Assembly: GCA_007922225.1 (NCBI GenBank)
Contig: ML679956.1
Coordinates: 73,811,739 to 73,875,738, forward strand
Origin: Emydura subglobosa
Taxonomy: Eukaryota; Chordata; Testudines; Chelidae
DNA length: 64,000 bases
Direction: 5' to 3'
Shown here piece by piece: positions 1 through 12,274 of this stretch. A program made the translations under genes and the position numbers. Positions within the stretch are counted from its first letter, which is position 1; the number at the start of each line of letters is the position of its first letter. A model generated the notes under the pieces. It worked only from the letters and a program-made list of their open reading frames with translations, searched no databases and had not been told where the DNA came from.

Positions 1-1035
1 GCTGCAATTGTGAGGATCTTGGCATGTAAGCAGGGTCAAGAAAGGTCAATACTTGGATGACAGACTTACAGTAAAACCTACGAGATGCAGGGAGGAGTGG
101 TGATAACTCAGTGTTAGGAAGCCCGCATCAGGTGGAAGAGTTGTCTTTCAGATACGAGGTGAACTGGAGGGCCTGGCCTCTTACGGTAACCCCATGTCCC
201 AGTGCACGATTTGAGAGAGAAAGGGTTAAGAGAGTTAAAGCTGATAGGCCAAATTCTAATTCTAAATTGGGAGGCTACATTCTGTCTTCTACCTACCCTT
301 TTCCTTGCATACAGTCTTGCGTTGGTGAGTTAAATGATCCCCATGCAAATAAACCTTGGTTTTATGAAGGTCCCAAAGGACGTCTGGAACCTTTGGAAAA
401 TAAGTTGGGGAGGTGTCAAATGGAAGTGGTATCAAAAAGCAACCACATAAAAATGCTCTTTTGTTACTCAAGAGATCTGCTCCCTGATGTATTCTGTGTC
501 ACAGCTGCTTTATTTTCTGACAAAACTAAGTTTGTAGTACTTTTCAGTCCTGTTAGCCCTGCAGAGCCAACCAGAGCTATGGACAAGTTAGCTGGACTTT
601 ATTTTGACTCGTGCCTCGTCAACAGAATTGTTAACCAAATTCCAAGTGCAGAATCTCTTATTACGGGTGGTGGTACGTGAGCCAGAAACACTTCAATCAT
701 CATCATGGCAAATCCCAAAGGGACATAGGTTCTTCGCAGATTGAGAACCACCCAGATGGATTTCTAGCAAGGCCCTTCAAATGGTCTGGCTGAATGTCCG
801 TTTATGTCCATTGTTGGTAATCTTATCGCGCTACCAAAGCTTTTGTTGATTGTGTGATTGCTGGCCATGTGATCACCAGCCCTGCAGTGCATTCCTTGGT
901 GAGAATGCTTCATAATTCATTGGTCTTCCATCTGAGTAATAATTGGCAGCAAATACAAGCACAGACAAACCCTAGATTGGACTTGTAAATTGAACACATT
1001 GGATGAAGAGTCCTGAGATTGTCTTTTTGTTATGT
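1..1035. other. No gene recognised; contains an unassigned 189-codon ORF
   Basis: An ATG-initiated ORF of 189 codons runs at 111-680 on the + strand. Its translation resembles no family I recognise and shows no signal peptide, membrane segment or repeated motif. The DNA around 80-210 looks like a decayed ancient interspersed repeat (a 'tctttcagatacgaggtgaa' phrase followed by 'cctggcctctta'), which argues against a real gene. I see no splice-site pairing that would join it to the receptor gene downstream. It is most likely a chance ORF in non-coding DNA. Confidence 0.35.
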
Positions 1036-1113
1036 GTTTATATGGCATCTAGTGTAATTGGGTCGTAATCCAGGACGGGGGCTCCTAGGTGCTACTGCAA
1101 TACAAATAATTAG
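1036..1113 (+). repeat. Ancient SINE tail fragment
   Basis: The order 'ggcatctagtgtaattgggt', then 'ggctcctaggtgctactgca' and 'atacaaataat' matches the tail seen again at 38510-38645, 38830-38960 and 51300-51380. It appears to be the shared 3' tail of an old MIR/L2-like family. The assignment rests on similarity within the window and memory of such tails. Confidence 0.45.
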
Positions 1114-2960
1114 GAATAAGAATGTGTGAAAGCCCACAGTGTTATTTTGCAGAGTCTCTTTTGAGGCGATTTCTGCACTTTAAGAGGCACCTGCAATGAA
1201 TAACAGGCATTCGGAGGTATTTTTTAGCAAGGAAGGTGCACAATTATTCCAAGACAAAATGTATCATTGACTAGTTTGTATGTCAGCAAGGATTACACAG
1301 GAGCAAAGAGAGGACAGTACATTAACGCAGATGTTATTTATTATCTCTGATTGAGCAGGTAAAAGCAAAAGGGCTAAGGGAACAGGAGACACCGATGTAT
1401 ATGCTAATGATTCCTAAGGACAATACAAATGTTGACCTTTTCAGAAATACCCTGGGCTTTTTCTTTTGTTCTGCATGCACAGTGTACGGGTACTGAGTGT
1501 AATGGAATTGTATAGATACAGGAAGACAGATACTGAGAGAGTCATAGCAGTCCATGAGGTGCTGTATTACAATGGTTTTCGGTTCTCGACAAGTTCCTAT
1601 ATGGGGCCAGATTCCCTACTGTGGTACGGCCCCTTTGTGCCACTCTGATGGCAAGAGGGAGCTGTACTCTGGCTGCAGATTGCCAGCTGGGAATTCTCCA
1701 TGTAAAGAAGCCCTTTGCTGATTGTAACTGCGCTGTGTATCCATCCCTCTTCCCCATTGCACAGGGTGTGCGTTGGGGAGAGGGGTGGGTGGGGAGGAGG
1801 CATGGCAGAATTCCAGCAGCATGGGTTCCATCCAATGCTACTTCAGTGTTGAAGCTCAGATCCATTGCTAGACAGTTCTAGGGAGTCTCAGGGCTAGCAT
1901 CAGCCCTAAGGAAGAAGGAACTGTAACCAGCTGCCAGGGCTGGAGGTCTGGCTCAGGATAGAAGTTGGTTAATCATATTCAGAGTGAGTAGAGACTGGGG
2001 TGAATTAGTGGACTGAGCTCAATACTGGAAGCTGAGCCGCTTGTTTTAGCAGCATGATTTCAGAATGGATGGCAGAGCTGATTATGGTGTGCGGGTTATT
2101 CTAAAATTATTGACTGGATCACACAGCATAATGCCACCATGGTGTAAATGGGCATAGCTCTGTTGGAGTCAATAAATCTACTCCGATTAGTCTACATATG
2201 ACATATGTTACAGGAAAAATATCTTAGGACAGAACTATTTTTTTATTCCTTCAGCTCCAAAGCCGGGGAGGAAGGATACAAGTAGCCCCCATACATTTTT
2301 TTTAAGTTATTTAAAACATTTCTAAGGGCATTTTTCTGTAACATGACTGGTATCTACAGAGACCATTTTTCAAAAATCTGTTCAAAGATCCAAGATTAGT
2401 AATATGAACACCGACCAGTGACATTTTAAACCTCTGATCTTCATTGATCCAGCTTGGGGAGGAAATAAGAAAACATTGTGATACCTGCTTTTCAGTGTAA
2501 AATTGGCAGCTGTGAAATGCTTCTGTTTGGAATACTAGAAATCATTCCTGTAGAGGTAGATTTGTGAGCAGAGTGCACGGTGACAACACCAGTTACAGAA
2601 TCAATCCTGAATCTGTTCAGTGCGCAGAGTTTCTCTTGTCTGCATTGTGGACTCTGTCCAGGAAGAATCAAGTCCTAAAATTGTGCAAACAAGCAAAAAG
2701 CAATTTGTTGCTGAAAACATTCTAGTTCATCACTCTGAAACATTCTGCATTTGCGTAAATAAAGCTGTTTATCCAGAGGTGTTATCAGTAGATTAATGGT
2801 GTGTGTATGTATAGAACCTGTAAGTTCTTGATAAACAGCTGAAATTACTATTCTCTATCTTGTCCATTTAAAGAGAGACACAGGTTTACATTCATTCTGC
2901 TCTTTTAATTCAACACCAGGTGACAGACCCTCCTCATCTCAGTTGGCAGAGATATAATGC
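1114..2960. other. Unannotated non-coding stretch
   Basis: No exon, RNA gene or clear mobile element was recognised. ORFs at 1466-1881 on both strands overlap each other and have no recognisable protein content. The G-rich segment near 1770-1800 is plain low-complexity sequence. Stock phrases such as 'ggggccagattccct' suggest old, decayed repeats. Confidence 0.5.
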
Positions 2961-3123
2961 CCCAGTTCAGAAACACAGTTAATCATGTGGTTAGCTTTAA
3001 GCAGGTGTGTAAGTCCCATTGATTTCCATGGAATTTAAGCATGTGTTTAAACTTCCAGTGAAGTCAATGAGACTTGAGCACATTCTTGAATTTAACCACG
3101 ATTGGAGGTTTTCCTGAACTGAG
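2961..3123. mobile_element. Short element with terminal inverted repeats (MITE-like, unclassified)
   Basis: The left end 'cccagttcag' is matched in inverted orientation by the right end 'cctgaactgag'. The interior holds facing phrases, 'cccattgatttccatgg' and 'agtgaagtcaatgagac', so it is roughly palindromic. Similar 'gaagtcaatgg' phrases recur at about 22865, 24072 and 40960. No transposase is encoded. The superfamily cannot be named from this copy alone. Confidence 0.5.
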
Positions 3124-3837
3124 CCGAAAGCACCTGCATCCCTGTACATCAAGAGAAAGGTATTACTTTTGAAAGTTTTGTAGGATGCTATTCATTGTGA
3201 TTCAAAAACGGTTTTAATTGGCATACCATCTCTATCAATTAGTTATTAGACCTCAAAAGAAATGTTTTAATCAGTGGAAAGAGCCTTGCTTGTCAGTACT
3301 TCTTTTGGTGAATGTGGAGATAAAATCTCATTATTAAAATCTCACTTTTTTTGTGAAGAATAACCCAGGACTATACAACTGAAGTGAGTATGGAGTGGTG
3401 TGTGGTGATATAAATTAGGGTGATAAACAGGAAAAACCAAAATCCCAAAACCAAAATTGGAAAACAGTTGAATCTTACAATTTGAAAACTCACTGCAAAT
3501 CATTACCTGTTTTGAATTAGAGAGTACAGTAAAATTCACCTTTGAGCCAAGGCACATGATGAGATTTCTGTACTATGCTGACCCTATTTTGGAAGCTTAT
3601 GTTGGACTTAAATAGTACAAAGACCTTCTGCTGGCTCTCTGCACACAGCTTCATTTCCCCCAAGGTGAGCACCATTAATAAAAAAGCAAATGTGCTGCAT
3701 CACCAAATGCACTGTGTCCATTTATTTAGATCATTGCAGTTAACTTTTAATTATGAATGAGTATGACAATATAGTAGTAAACATTCAGTAACATACTTTT
3801 AAAGAAATGACACAGTCATAAATTAGACTTTGCTAAT
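3124..3837. other. Unannotated non-coding stretch
   Basis: AT-rich sequence with no recognised gene or repeat. The two short ORFs (3342-3557 minus and 3575-3760 plus) have no recognisable protein content. Confidence 0.5.
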
Positions 3838-4400
3838 TATTATTATTAGTCATTTGTATTACCATAGAGCCTAGAGGTCCTAGTGCCGGCCCCACGGTGG
3901 TAAGTCCTGTACAAACAGGCATCAAAAAGGCAGTCCCTGCCCTGAAGCATTTACACAATTGAAGATCAAATAGACATTAAGATTTTGCTGGCAAAACCCT
4001 CCTCGTGTAGTAGCAGCATATTCCAGCCAAAAAAGTGCCTTTGCTAATGTAGTTTATACCAGTTCAGTGAGTAAATGAAGCTATAGCAGCAAAAGGACTT
4101 TTATACCAATATTACGTCAGCTACACGGGCTTCTTGCCATTACAGACTCGTTAAGGGCGGGGGGAGGAGGGGAATCACGCTGTTAACAGACACTGCTAAA
4201 CCAGCAAATACTTCTAGTGTGGACCTGGCCTAAGTATAAGATAACATGTGGATTCAGAAGATGGGGAAGAACAGGGAAGCAATGAGATGATACTGGTCAG
4301 CAGAGTAAACAATGGTCATGGCACACCAGCTGCCTAAGCGGTGTCAAGTATTTTGTAGACCTCCTGGCAGAGGAGAGTAGAAAGATGATACAGCCCTTGT
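3838..4400 (+). repeat. Ancient interspersed repeat, copy A, split by a MITE
   Basis: The left half (3838-3980) has 'taccatagagcctagaggtc', 'tgtacaaacaggca' and 'ggcagtccctgccctgaagc'. The right half (4235-4400) has 'gaacagggaagcaatgagatg', 'ggtcatggcacacc' and 'ttttgtagacctcctggcag'. Both halves have counterparts in the same order in copy B at 4575-4860. Between the halves lies the element at 3981-4232. Confidence 0.55.
3981..4232. mobile_element. Palindromic MITE inserted in copy A
   Basis: The right end reads 'agtgtggacctggcctaag', the same type of terminus as the elements at 40983, 52199 and 59597 ('tgtagac...ggcc'). The interior carries 'tttgctggcaaaac' on one side and 'taaaccagcaaa' on the other. 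A 'taag' occurs at both junctions (3978-3981 and 4231-4234), consistent with a short target duplication. No coding capacity is seen. Confidence 0.5.
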
Positions 4401-4574
4401 CATCGTAACATGCTGAGAACGGAGCAGAGGATGACGATTTTTGCATACGAATTATAAACCGTGTGGGATGGTGAGTTTCTAGTGTAATTCACTTCACCAG
4501 CTGAGGAAATCCTCACAGAGTAATCTGACACTGATGTAACTCACTGCTTTACAAGAGAGTATATTGCAGCCAGT

Positions 4575-5060
4575 TATTATCAGTATTATCATAGAGCCGA
4601 GGAGTCCCAGAGATAGACCAGGAGTCCACTGAGGAAGGTGTTGTACGAACACAGACCAAAAAACCCATCCCCGCCCAAAAAGCCTACAATCCCAGTATAA
4701 AACAAGAGAATAGAAGGATATAGATGGATGGGTGGAATAGAAGGAAACAAGGAGACAGTACTGATCATGATAGGCCGTGGCCTCAACGCACCGGCGGCCT
4801 GACTTGTCAAGATTTTTTGTAGCCATCTCGGCAAAGGAAGATTTGAAGGACAGTGAGTGGCATTGTGAATGTTTAGGGGGAGGGCCTCTCAAGCCCAAGG
4901 GGTAGCATAGGAGAAAGATTGAAGCTGCTTGTTCAAAAATTGAGTTAGTGAGCAATGGCGGCTGGCATCATGGGCCAGTCAGAGGTAGAATGAGGCTGAT
5001 AGGTAGGGTAAGGACAGGCTGTAAAGGGCCTTGAAAGTGAAGACAATAAGATTCCTTGTG
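4575..5060 (+). repeat. Ancient interspersed repeat, copy B
   Basis: It carries 'tatcatagagccgaggagtc', 'ttgtacgaacacaga', 'cagtactgatcatgatagg' and 'ttttttgtagccatctcggc', in the same order as copy A about 700 bp upstream. ORFs on the minus strand here (4494-4955) fall inside the repeat and are not genes. Confidence 0.55.
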
Positions 5061-5517
5061 GGGTATTTTTGTAATATTGGGAGATGTTTTCAGAAACTCA
5101 GACCCCGAAAGCATACTCAGATGTCTTGAGTTGTGTGAATTATTACAGTGATATGACATGTAACATCCAGGACCAGTTTGACATCAACTCTTCATTTGTG
5201 CGAGCAAATCCCCAATTTGTGCAACAACTGTGCATGAGAATTAGGTGTGCCATAACGGCCCTTTCCCTTCTGGTGTTGTGAGAATCAGGCTTCTTGGTTT
5301 GATAAGATTTTGTTTAGGTGGGCTGTGACTACAACTGCCTTATTTTATTGCTTGGTTTTTTGTTCGTAGCTGCAGCCACTGCTTCTTAATATAACTCCCT
5401 TAAAACGTTAAGCCAAGATCTTCATTATACTCAATTGCATAATCAAGAATAGTATATGTAATTGAATAAGTGTAATAATTTGGACTCATGACCGACTTTG
5501 CATATTGATTCTTTTCT
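5061..5517. other. Unannotated non-coding stretch
   Basis: No gene, RNA or repeat was recognised between the copy B repeat and the CR1 LINE. Confidence 0.5.
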
Positions 5518-6752
5518 TCAGCAAAACTGACTTATCAGAGCCAGAACTACTATGATGAGATGACTGGCTCTGTGGATGTGGGGACAGTGGTGGACGTGAT
5601 ATACCTTGACTTTAGCAAAGCTTTTGATACAGTCTCCCACAGTATTCTTGCCTGCAAGTTATCAAAGTATGGGTTGGATGAATGGACTTTAAGGGGAATA
5701 GAAGCCTGGCTAGATCATCAGACGTAACAAGTAGAGATCAATGACATGATATCCAGTTGGCAGCCAGTATCAAACAGTATGCCCCAGGGGTCGGTATAAG
5801 GATGGGTTTTGTTCCAAATCTTTATTAATGATCTGGATGATGGGATGGATTGCACCCTCAGCAAGTTCGTGGATGACACTAAGCTGGGGGGAGTGGTAGA
5901 TGCGCTGGAGGATAGGGACAGGATACAGTTACCTAGATAAACTGGAGGATTGGGCCAAAATAAATCTGATGAGGTTCAATAAGGACAAGTGCAGAGTCCT
6001 GCACTTAAGATGGAAGAATCCCATGCACTGCTACAGGCTTAGGACTGACTGGCTAAGTAGGAATTCCACAGAAGAGGACCTGGGATTACAGTATTCAGGA
6101 AGCTGGATATGAGTCAACAGTGTGCCTTTATTTCCAAAAAGACTATTGGCATATTGGGCTGCATTAGTAAGAGCATTGCCAATGGTTCGAGGGAAGTGAT
6201 TATTCCCTTCTATTTGGCACTGGTGTGGCCGCATCTGGAGTATTATGTCCAGTTTTGGATCCCCCATTACAGAAAGGATGTGGACAAATTGGAGGGAGTT
6301 CAGCAGAGGGCAACAAAAATGATTAGGGGGATGGGGAACATGAATTATGAGGAGAGGCTGAGAGAACTGGGCTTATTTTGTCTGCAGAAGAGAAGAGGGG
6401 GGATTTTATAGTAGCCTTCAACTACCTGAAGGGGGGTTCCAAAGAGGATGGAGCTAGGCTGTTCTCAGTGGTGGGATATGACAGAACGAGGAGCAATGGT
6501 CTCAAGTTGCCGTGGGGGAGGTCTAGGTTGGATATTAGGAAAGACGTTTTCACTAGGGGGGTGGTGAAGCACTTGGAATGGGTTACCTAGGGAGGTGGTG
6601 GAATCTCCGTCCTTACAGGTTTTTAAGGCCTGGCTTCACAAAGTCCTGGCTGGGATGATTTAGTTGGGGTTGGTCCTGCTTTGAGCAGGGGGTTGAACTA
6701 GATGATCTTCTGAGATACCTTCCAACCCTAATCTTCTATGATTCTATGAATT
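5518..6752 (+). mobile_element. CR1 LINE, 5'-truncated, reverse transcriptase remnant
   Basis: Conceptual translation gives the CR1 reverse transcriptase core: 'VDVIYLDFSKAFDTVSH', 'YGLDEWTL', 'PQGSV', 'FINDLDDGMDCTLSKF' and 'VDDTKLGG', the catalytic FADD box reading FVDD here. It then gives the C-terminal region 'HYRKDVDKLEGVQQRATKMI', '[11 protein letters not shown]' and '[17 protein letters not shown]'. In-frame stops and frameshifts break it into short ORFs at 5900-6590, so it is dead. The 3' end 'tcttctatgattctatgaa' at 6732-6750 is the usual CR1 tail. Confidence 0.93.
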
Positions 6753-7257
6753 GTGTGAAGTCATTTTTTTTACTTTCTGCCTCATTGTCTGTCTCTTAGC
6801 CACTATTTTCCTGCTAGAAGTAACTAAGGGTCAAATTGTGGTCTGGCCTATCTGGTTGTACAAGAGCCTAACAGGGAAAGAACCTCCCCATGACTTTGTG
6901 GATGGGTGAGAGGGATGGGAAAGAAGGGACTGCATGTCCACAACTCATGCTACTGCCCCCCTCCCTGCCCCCAACTCCGGCAGGAAGGCAGAAGAGGGTG
7001 GGGAGTGGGTGGATCCTTGGCTCTGTCCACAAATTGCAGGCTCGCACAGCTGAGCCCACACAGGGGTGGAAATGGGCTTCTCTTGAACACTAAGCATTGT
7101 GTCTAGATGCTTCTGATGACTTGCTAAATAGATTGGTGCCTTGGATATTTAATGATGGATCAAGGCAGTTACCCGCATCTTGCACTGTAATGAAAATTTG
7201 TGGTTGAGGGGCAAACTGAAAGCACAGCAGCTTTGCTTTCGAGGCAGGTACTTGGGA
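6753..7257. other. Unannotated non-coding stretch
   Basis: No gene was recognised. ORFs at 6868-7106 on both strands come from G/C-rich sequence around 6950-7010 and have no recognisable protein content. Confidence 0.5.
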
Positions 7258-8765
7258 GCCTCAAGCAACATAGACTTTCAGGTCAGAAGGGACCATCATG
7301 ATCATCTAGTCAGACCTCCTGAACCTTGCAGGCCACAGACCCTCACCCACTCCTGAAATAGACCCTTAACCTCTGGCTGAGTTGCTCAAATCATGGTTGA
7401 AAGACTTCAAGTTACAAAGAATTCATCATTTACACTAATTTAAATCTGCAAGTGACCTGTGTCCCAGGCTGCAGAGGAAGCAAAAAATTCCCAGGGTCTC
7501 TATCAGTCTGACCCAGGGGAAAATCCCTTCCCGACCCCAAATATTGTGATCAGTTAGACCCTGAACATGTGGGCAAGACCTGCCAAGCAGATACCCAGGA
7601 AATAATTCTCTGTAGTGCCTCAGAGTCTACCCCATCTAATGTCCTGTCTCAAGCAGTTGGGGATTTTTGGCAGTTGCTAAAGCCATTGTAGGCAGTCCTA
7701 TCAAACCATCCCCTCCATAAACTTATCAAGGTCAGTCTTGAAGCCAGTTGGGTTTTTTCCCCCCACTGGTCCCCTTGGGAGGCTGTTTCAAAACTTCACT
7801 CCTCTGATGATGAGAAACCTTCACCTAATTTTGAGCTTAAACTTCTTGATGGCCAGTTTATAGCCATTTATTCTTGTGTCCACAGTGAAGCTTAACTTTA
7901 ATTTCTTTCCCTTTCTGGTATTTATCCGATCCATTTATAGAGAGCAATTATATCTCCCCTCAACCTTCTTTTGGTTAGGCTAAACAAGCCAAGCTCTTTG
8001 AGTCTCCTCTCATAAGGTAGGTTTTCCATTCCTCAGATCATCCTCGTAGCCCTTCTCTGCTCCTGTTCCAGTTTGAATTCATCTTTCTTAAACAAGGAAG
8101 ATCAGAACTGCACACAGTATTCCAGATGAGGTCTCATTGGTGCCTTGTACAATGGTACTAACACTTTCCTGTCTCTACTGGAAATACCTCGCCTGATACA
8201 TCATAGGACTGCATTAGACTTTTTCACAGCCACATCACATTGACAGATCATATTCATCCTGTGATCAATCAATACACCCAGGTCTTTCTCCTCCTCTGTC
8301 ATGTCCAACTGATGCATCTCCAGCTTATAGCAAAAATTCTTATTGTTAGTCCCTAAATTCATGTCCTTTCACTTTGCACTACTAAATTTCATCCCATTTC
8401 TATTACTCCAGTTTACAAATTCATCTAGTTCTTCTTGTATGATATGCCTGTCCTCCTCTGTATTGGCGATACCTCCCAACTTTGTGTCATCCACAAATAT
8501 CATTAGCACACACTCACTTGGCATGCCAAGATCAGTGACAAAATTTTTAAATAAGGGTGGTCCCAAGACTGATCCCTGAGAAACTCCGCTAGTACCCTCC
8601 CTCCAATCTGACAGTTCGCCTTTCAGTATGACCCATTGAAGTCATCTCTTTAACCAGTTCCTTATCCACCCTTCAATTCTCATATTGATCCTCATCTTCT
8701 CCATGTAAGAGTTCAAGCAGATCCTCCTTCTTTTAGTTTATTCCAGTTGATAATCCATCCATAGT
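7258..8765 (-). mobile_element. CR1 LINE (second subfamily), minus strand
   Basis: The 3' end lies at the left: 'aggtcagaagggaccatcat' and 'gatcatctagtcagacctcc' are the reverse complement of a CR1 tail. Further right the minus strand encodes 'FVDDTKLGGIANTEED' and 'ELDEFVNWSNRNGMKF' (8369-8566), the part of reverse transcriptase around the FADD box. The C-terminal 'glfsl/eeR' region sits near 7975-8060. Many stops make it inactive. It differs in tail sequence from the copies at 5518 and 17655. Confidence 0.88.
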
Positions 8766-9116
8766 TACAGCTCACTTAGTTCCCCCCCCTCCCGAGAGCT
8801 GTTTTATAACATTTAAAAATATAGAAACAGTTTATGAAAAAGTTACAGCAAAAGAGAAACTGATTCCATGAGGGCTTTCCTGTCAGCACCATGAACAGCA
8901 CCAGCTATTTTCACACTTGATTTCACTCCCTATACTCACTGAAGACCCACTGATTTCAGCAGGAAGTATGTGTGTGTAAGGATCACTGGATCTGGCCCTA
9001 TTGTTAGGAGAAGATGAACTTCTGCAGGATCAGTTTGTTGAACTCTGGAAGACTGTCACCCTGAGGTACTCTGCCAATTTCAATCTACCTGGTGATATTC
9101 TTCTGCGTGGTTGCTT
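8766..9116. other. Unannotated non-coding stretch
   Basis: Holds a short C-rich tract near 8781-8792 and otherwise nothing recognised. Confidence 0.5.
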
Positions 9117-9212
9117 ACATGCACGGCTTGATTTGCAGAGGTGCTGAATGCCCACAGCTCTAATTTAGTGAATAGCAGATGCTCAGCACCTTTACAAATC
9201 AAGCCATGCATC
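9117..9212. repeat. Inverted-repeat element (MITE-like)
   Basis: The left arm 'ggcttgatttgcagaggtgc' (about 9125-9144) is matched in reverse complement by 'cacctttacaaatcaagcc' (about 9187-9205), leaving a loop of about 40 bp. The hairpin could form over most of the element. It is non-coding; the minus-strand ORF 9080-9397 runs through it by chance. Confidence 0.6.
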
Positions 9213-12015
9213 TGTTCCTTACGTGGCCATTCGACTCGCAGGAATGGATTGTTTAGTTTCTTTCTCAGCAGAGCAGAGTAACGCAAACAGAGATCACCAG
9301 CCAAACAAAAAGCAAGGAAAGAACCATTCTTAATTTGGGGGGGTGGGGAAGGTGGGAAGGATTTTAAATGGCTTTCACCATAGAAGAAACAACTCAAGTG
9401 TTAACAAGAGCTGTATGTAGAAGTCAATGCTGACTTGAGGGATGTGTAATGGGAGACTGATGATACAACTGCCCAAAGCATGTGTCAACAATAAAGCCAA
9501 TGTGGGGATAACAGTAAGCAGCTAATTGAAAATGCAATGGTAAATTACTCCATACATTTTGTGAATAAGCATCATCTTTGGGCCCTAGACTTTAAGGCTC
9601 TTGGACTAGCTCCAGCTTTCTGGTCATACAGTCAAAAGACTAATATAATTCTACTCTTGCTCTGTTAACCTGCAAACTACTTAAAACACAAGCTATTGTT
9701 ATAATAATTGAATAAGCTAGAGCAAAATTAGATACAGCACTCCCAGTCCATGTAACTTGATCATAATATTCCTCATACAGAATACACCATAAACTCTCAC
9801 TTTATTTTCCGTTACCCTTTCAAATTCAAGAAGTAAAATAGAGACATTCAAGTACTTCAAAATGCAACAGCCATTCACCTCTGTACATCTGGATGCAGGT
9901 TCTTGCTAAGGTCTCATATGAAGGACCTTCGTGAGTTTTGAATGATTTTGCTCGTATGTTCACATGAGTTATTCTACTAGGGTGAAATTTATCCATCTTT
10001 CTTCATTATCCCCCCTTTTGCCAACACCAAGCAATTTCTATCCCTTCACATCCTTCAAATACAAGTGGCCCAAGAGAACGTTGAGCCATCCTGACTTCCT
10101 TTCAGATTTCTGTATCAGTCTTCCTCTCCAGCACTCTCATGTTTTTTCTTGCTGTACTCTAAATTCTCTGTGCTTGAACGTGCTCTCCTTTACACTGGCT
10201 TTACACCTTTCTACATGCATTGGCATCAGTGAAGTCACTCCTGATTGACTGGAATAAGGGGAAGGAAAATCAGGGCCTCTGAATTCGTCTCTGACAATGG
10301 GTAAAATATACCCTCCCATCCTTTCAAAAAAGAGAACACTTCTCTTGGTGGTTTGATGCATACTTGGGTGCTTGGAAGTCAAAAGTGCTGCTGGACACTG
10401 CACTTTCTCCCCTAAACGTTCTACTAGTGATGTCAGCCTGAGTGCCCGCCTGTCCCCTTTTCCCATTCCCATCTCCATGCTTCTTTCCATGCTAACCTCA
10501 TGCGAGGAATTCTGCAGCTCTCAAACTTGTTCACCAAGGACCTGATCCAAACTCTGTCACAGTCAAAGGGGATTTCCCCATTGTCTCCAAGTGGATCATG
10601 CTCTAAGCCACTACCCTCACCGCATTCAACTGCCTCCTAAAAAAAAAAAGACTTCTCCCGTGTTGCCTGTGAAAAACCAAATTAAAATTAAAACAAACAG
10701 AACCTGCTGTGCTCCCTATGTTATTGAAACACTCCAGATGCACATGTGCCTTATTGAGTTACCATGTGACTTTATGATTGTTCTTGTCTTTTGCTCCCAC
10801 CCCAGTTTTTGGGAATTAACAATCCTCATTTTGTGTCCTGCTCAAATTAGGTGACAAGGTGTCCAGGGCAGGAAGTGAGAGAGGGGGTTTATTTTTGTTT
10901 GTGAGGCACCTACCACACTCTTGAGTGCTTGGTAGACTAAAAACTCTAATTTTGTTTACCGTACTGATTAAAATCCCCTGGGCCTGTACATATTTATGTA
11001 GATCTGGACTGTTTTGTTTGTTCTCTGAATAGTCCAATGTGAGCTGAGTCAGGGAAGTTCAATCCAAAACAGGACGCACAGACTGTAATTTTGATTGAAT
11101 CAACCCTTTGTCTTCAGGTTTCTCACTCCATCACTGACAGCTTTTTAAGTGGTTTTAACATAACACTGCTTCCGCCTTCCCATTCAAATGTACGAGATGG
11201 GTTGTGTTAAAATGCCTATCATCAGTCTGTATGAACTGGCTTTAACTGTGTTGGTCTCTTTTGTCTTCCTTCCTTGGAACATCCTGTCCTGAGGGTAAGG
11301 AATTGCTTGACTCACCACTAAAGAAAGTATGGAATTTGCTCAGAGGAAAAAAAAGTTATTTAATTCACTCACTTCTCATTCTTGGAAGACTTGGAGGAGT
11401 AAAAACAAGGGGCTAGATGCATCCTTGGTGTCACTCTTTTGACATCAGTGGGGTTACATCAAGGATAATCTTGACCCAATATCTACCAAAAAGTTTCTTG
11501 TGCCCAAAGATGCATGTCATTTCAGTAGGAATAATTCTATTTTTAAACTAAAGAGCAGGAAAATGGAGGAAGAGATAGTCTTGTACATGAAAAAAAGGAC
11601 TGAGGAGTTCAGCTATTAATAAAACATTTTTTAGAAATACGGCACTGCCTTTGCTATCTCCATACCTGGAGTTAATTTTAATGTCCTTCAGTGAGGGCTG
11701 TCATTTTAACATGGCCTCCCAGCAGACATCCTGTTGGCGGACAGAAGGCTAATCCTACAGCCCTAAATTGAATTTATGGTAAATATTCTCTCCAGGTAAA
11801 ATTCACTTGCAGGAATTCTGCCTTAGTAAGGTCTGCCATATGATGAGCCAATATATTATGAAAAGGGAATTGATGCTGAGCAGATGTTTTTCTGCATCTC
11901 TCTCTCCTTTTTCTTACTCTCTTTCTGTAACCTCTGGTGTCTATCTAATCCTCTGAAGGTAATTTTTGCCCTTTACTGTAGAATCTGATGTGGACTAGGC
12001 CTTAATATGAATACT
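9213..12015. other. Unannotated non-coding stretch
   Basis: About 2.8 kb with no exon, RNA gene or mobile element that I can name. ORFs at 9964-10248, 10137-10490 and 10591-10854 have no recognisable content. A fragment near 10900-10940 ('gaggcacctaccacactctt') may be a decayed SINE tail. Confidence 0.5.
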
Positions 12016-12274
12016 CATATTACTCCTAGAATACTCAAGGAGCTGACTAAGGAGATCTCTGAGCCATTAGCAATTATGTTTGAAAATTCATGGAAGACAG
12101 GAGAGACTCCAGAGAACTGGAAAAGGGAAAATACAGTGCAATCTATATAAAGGGGAATAAGGACACACCAGGGAAGAAAGACAGACCAGTCAGTTTAACT
12201 TCAGTACCCAGAAAGATAACTGAGCAAATAATCAAGCAATCGATATATAAACACTTAGAAGATAATAAGGTGAT

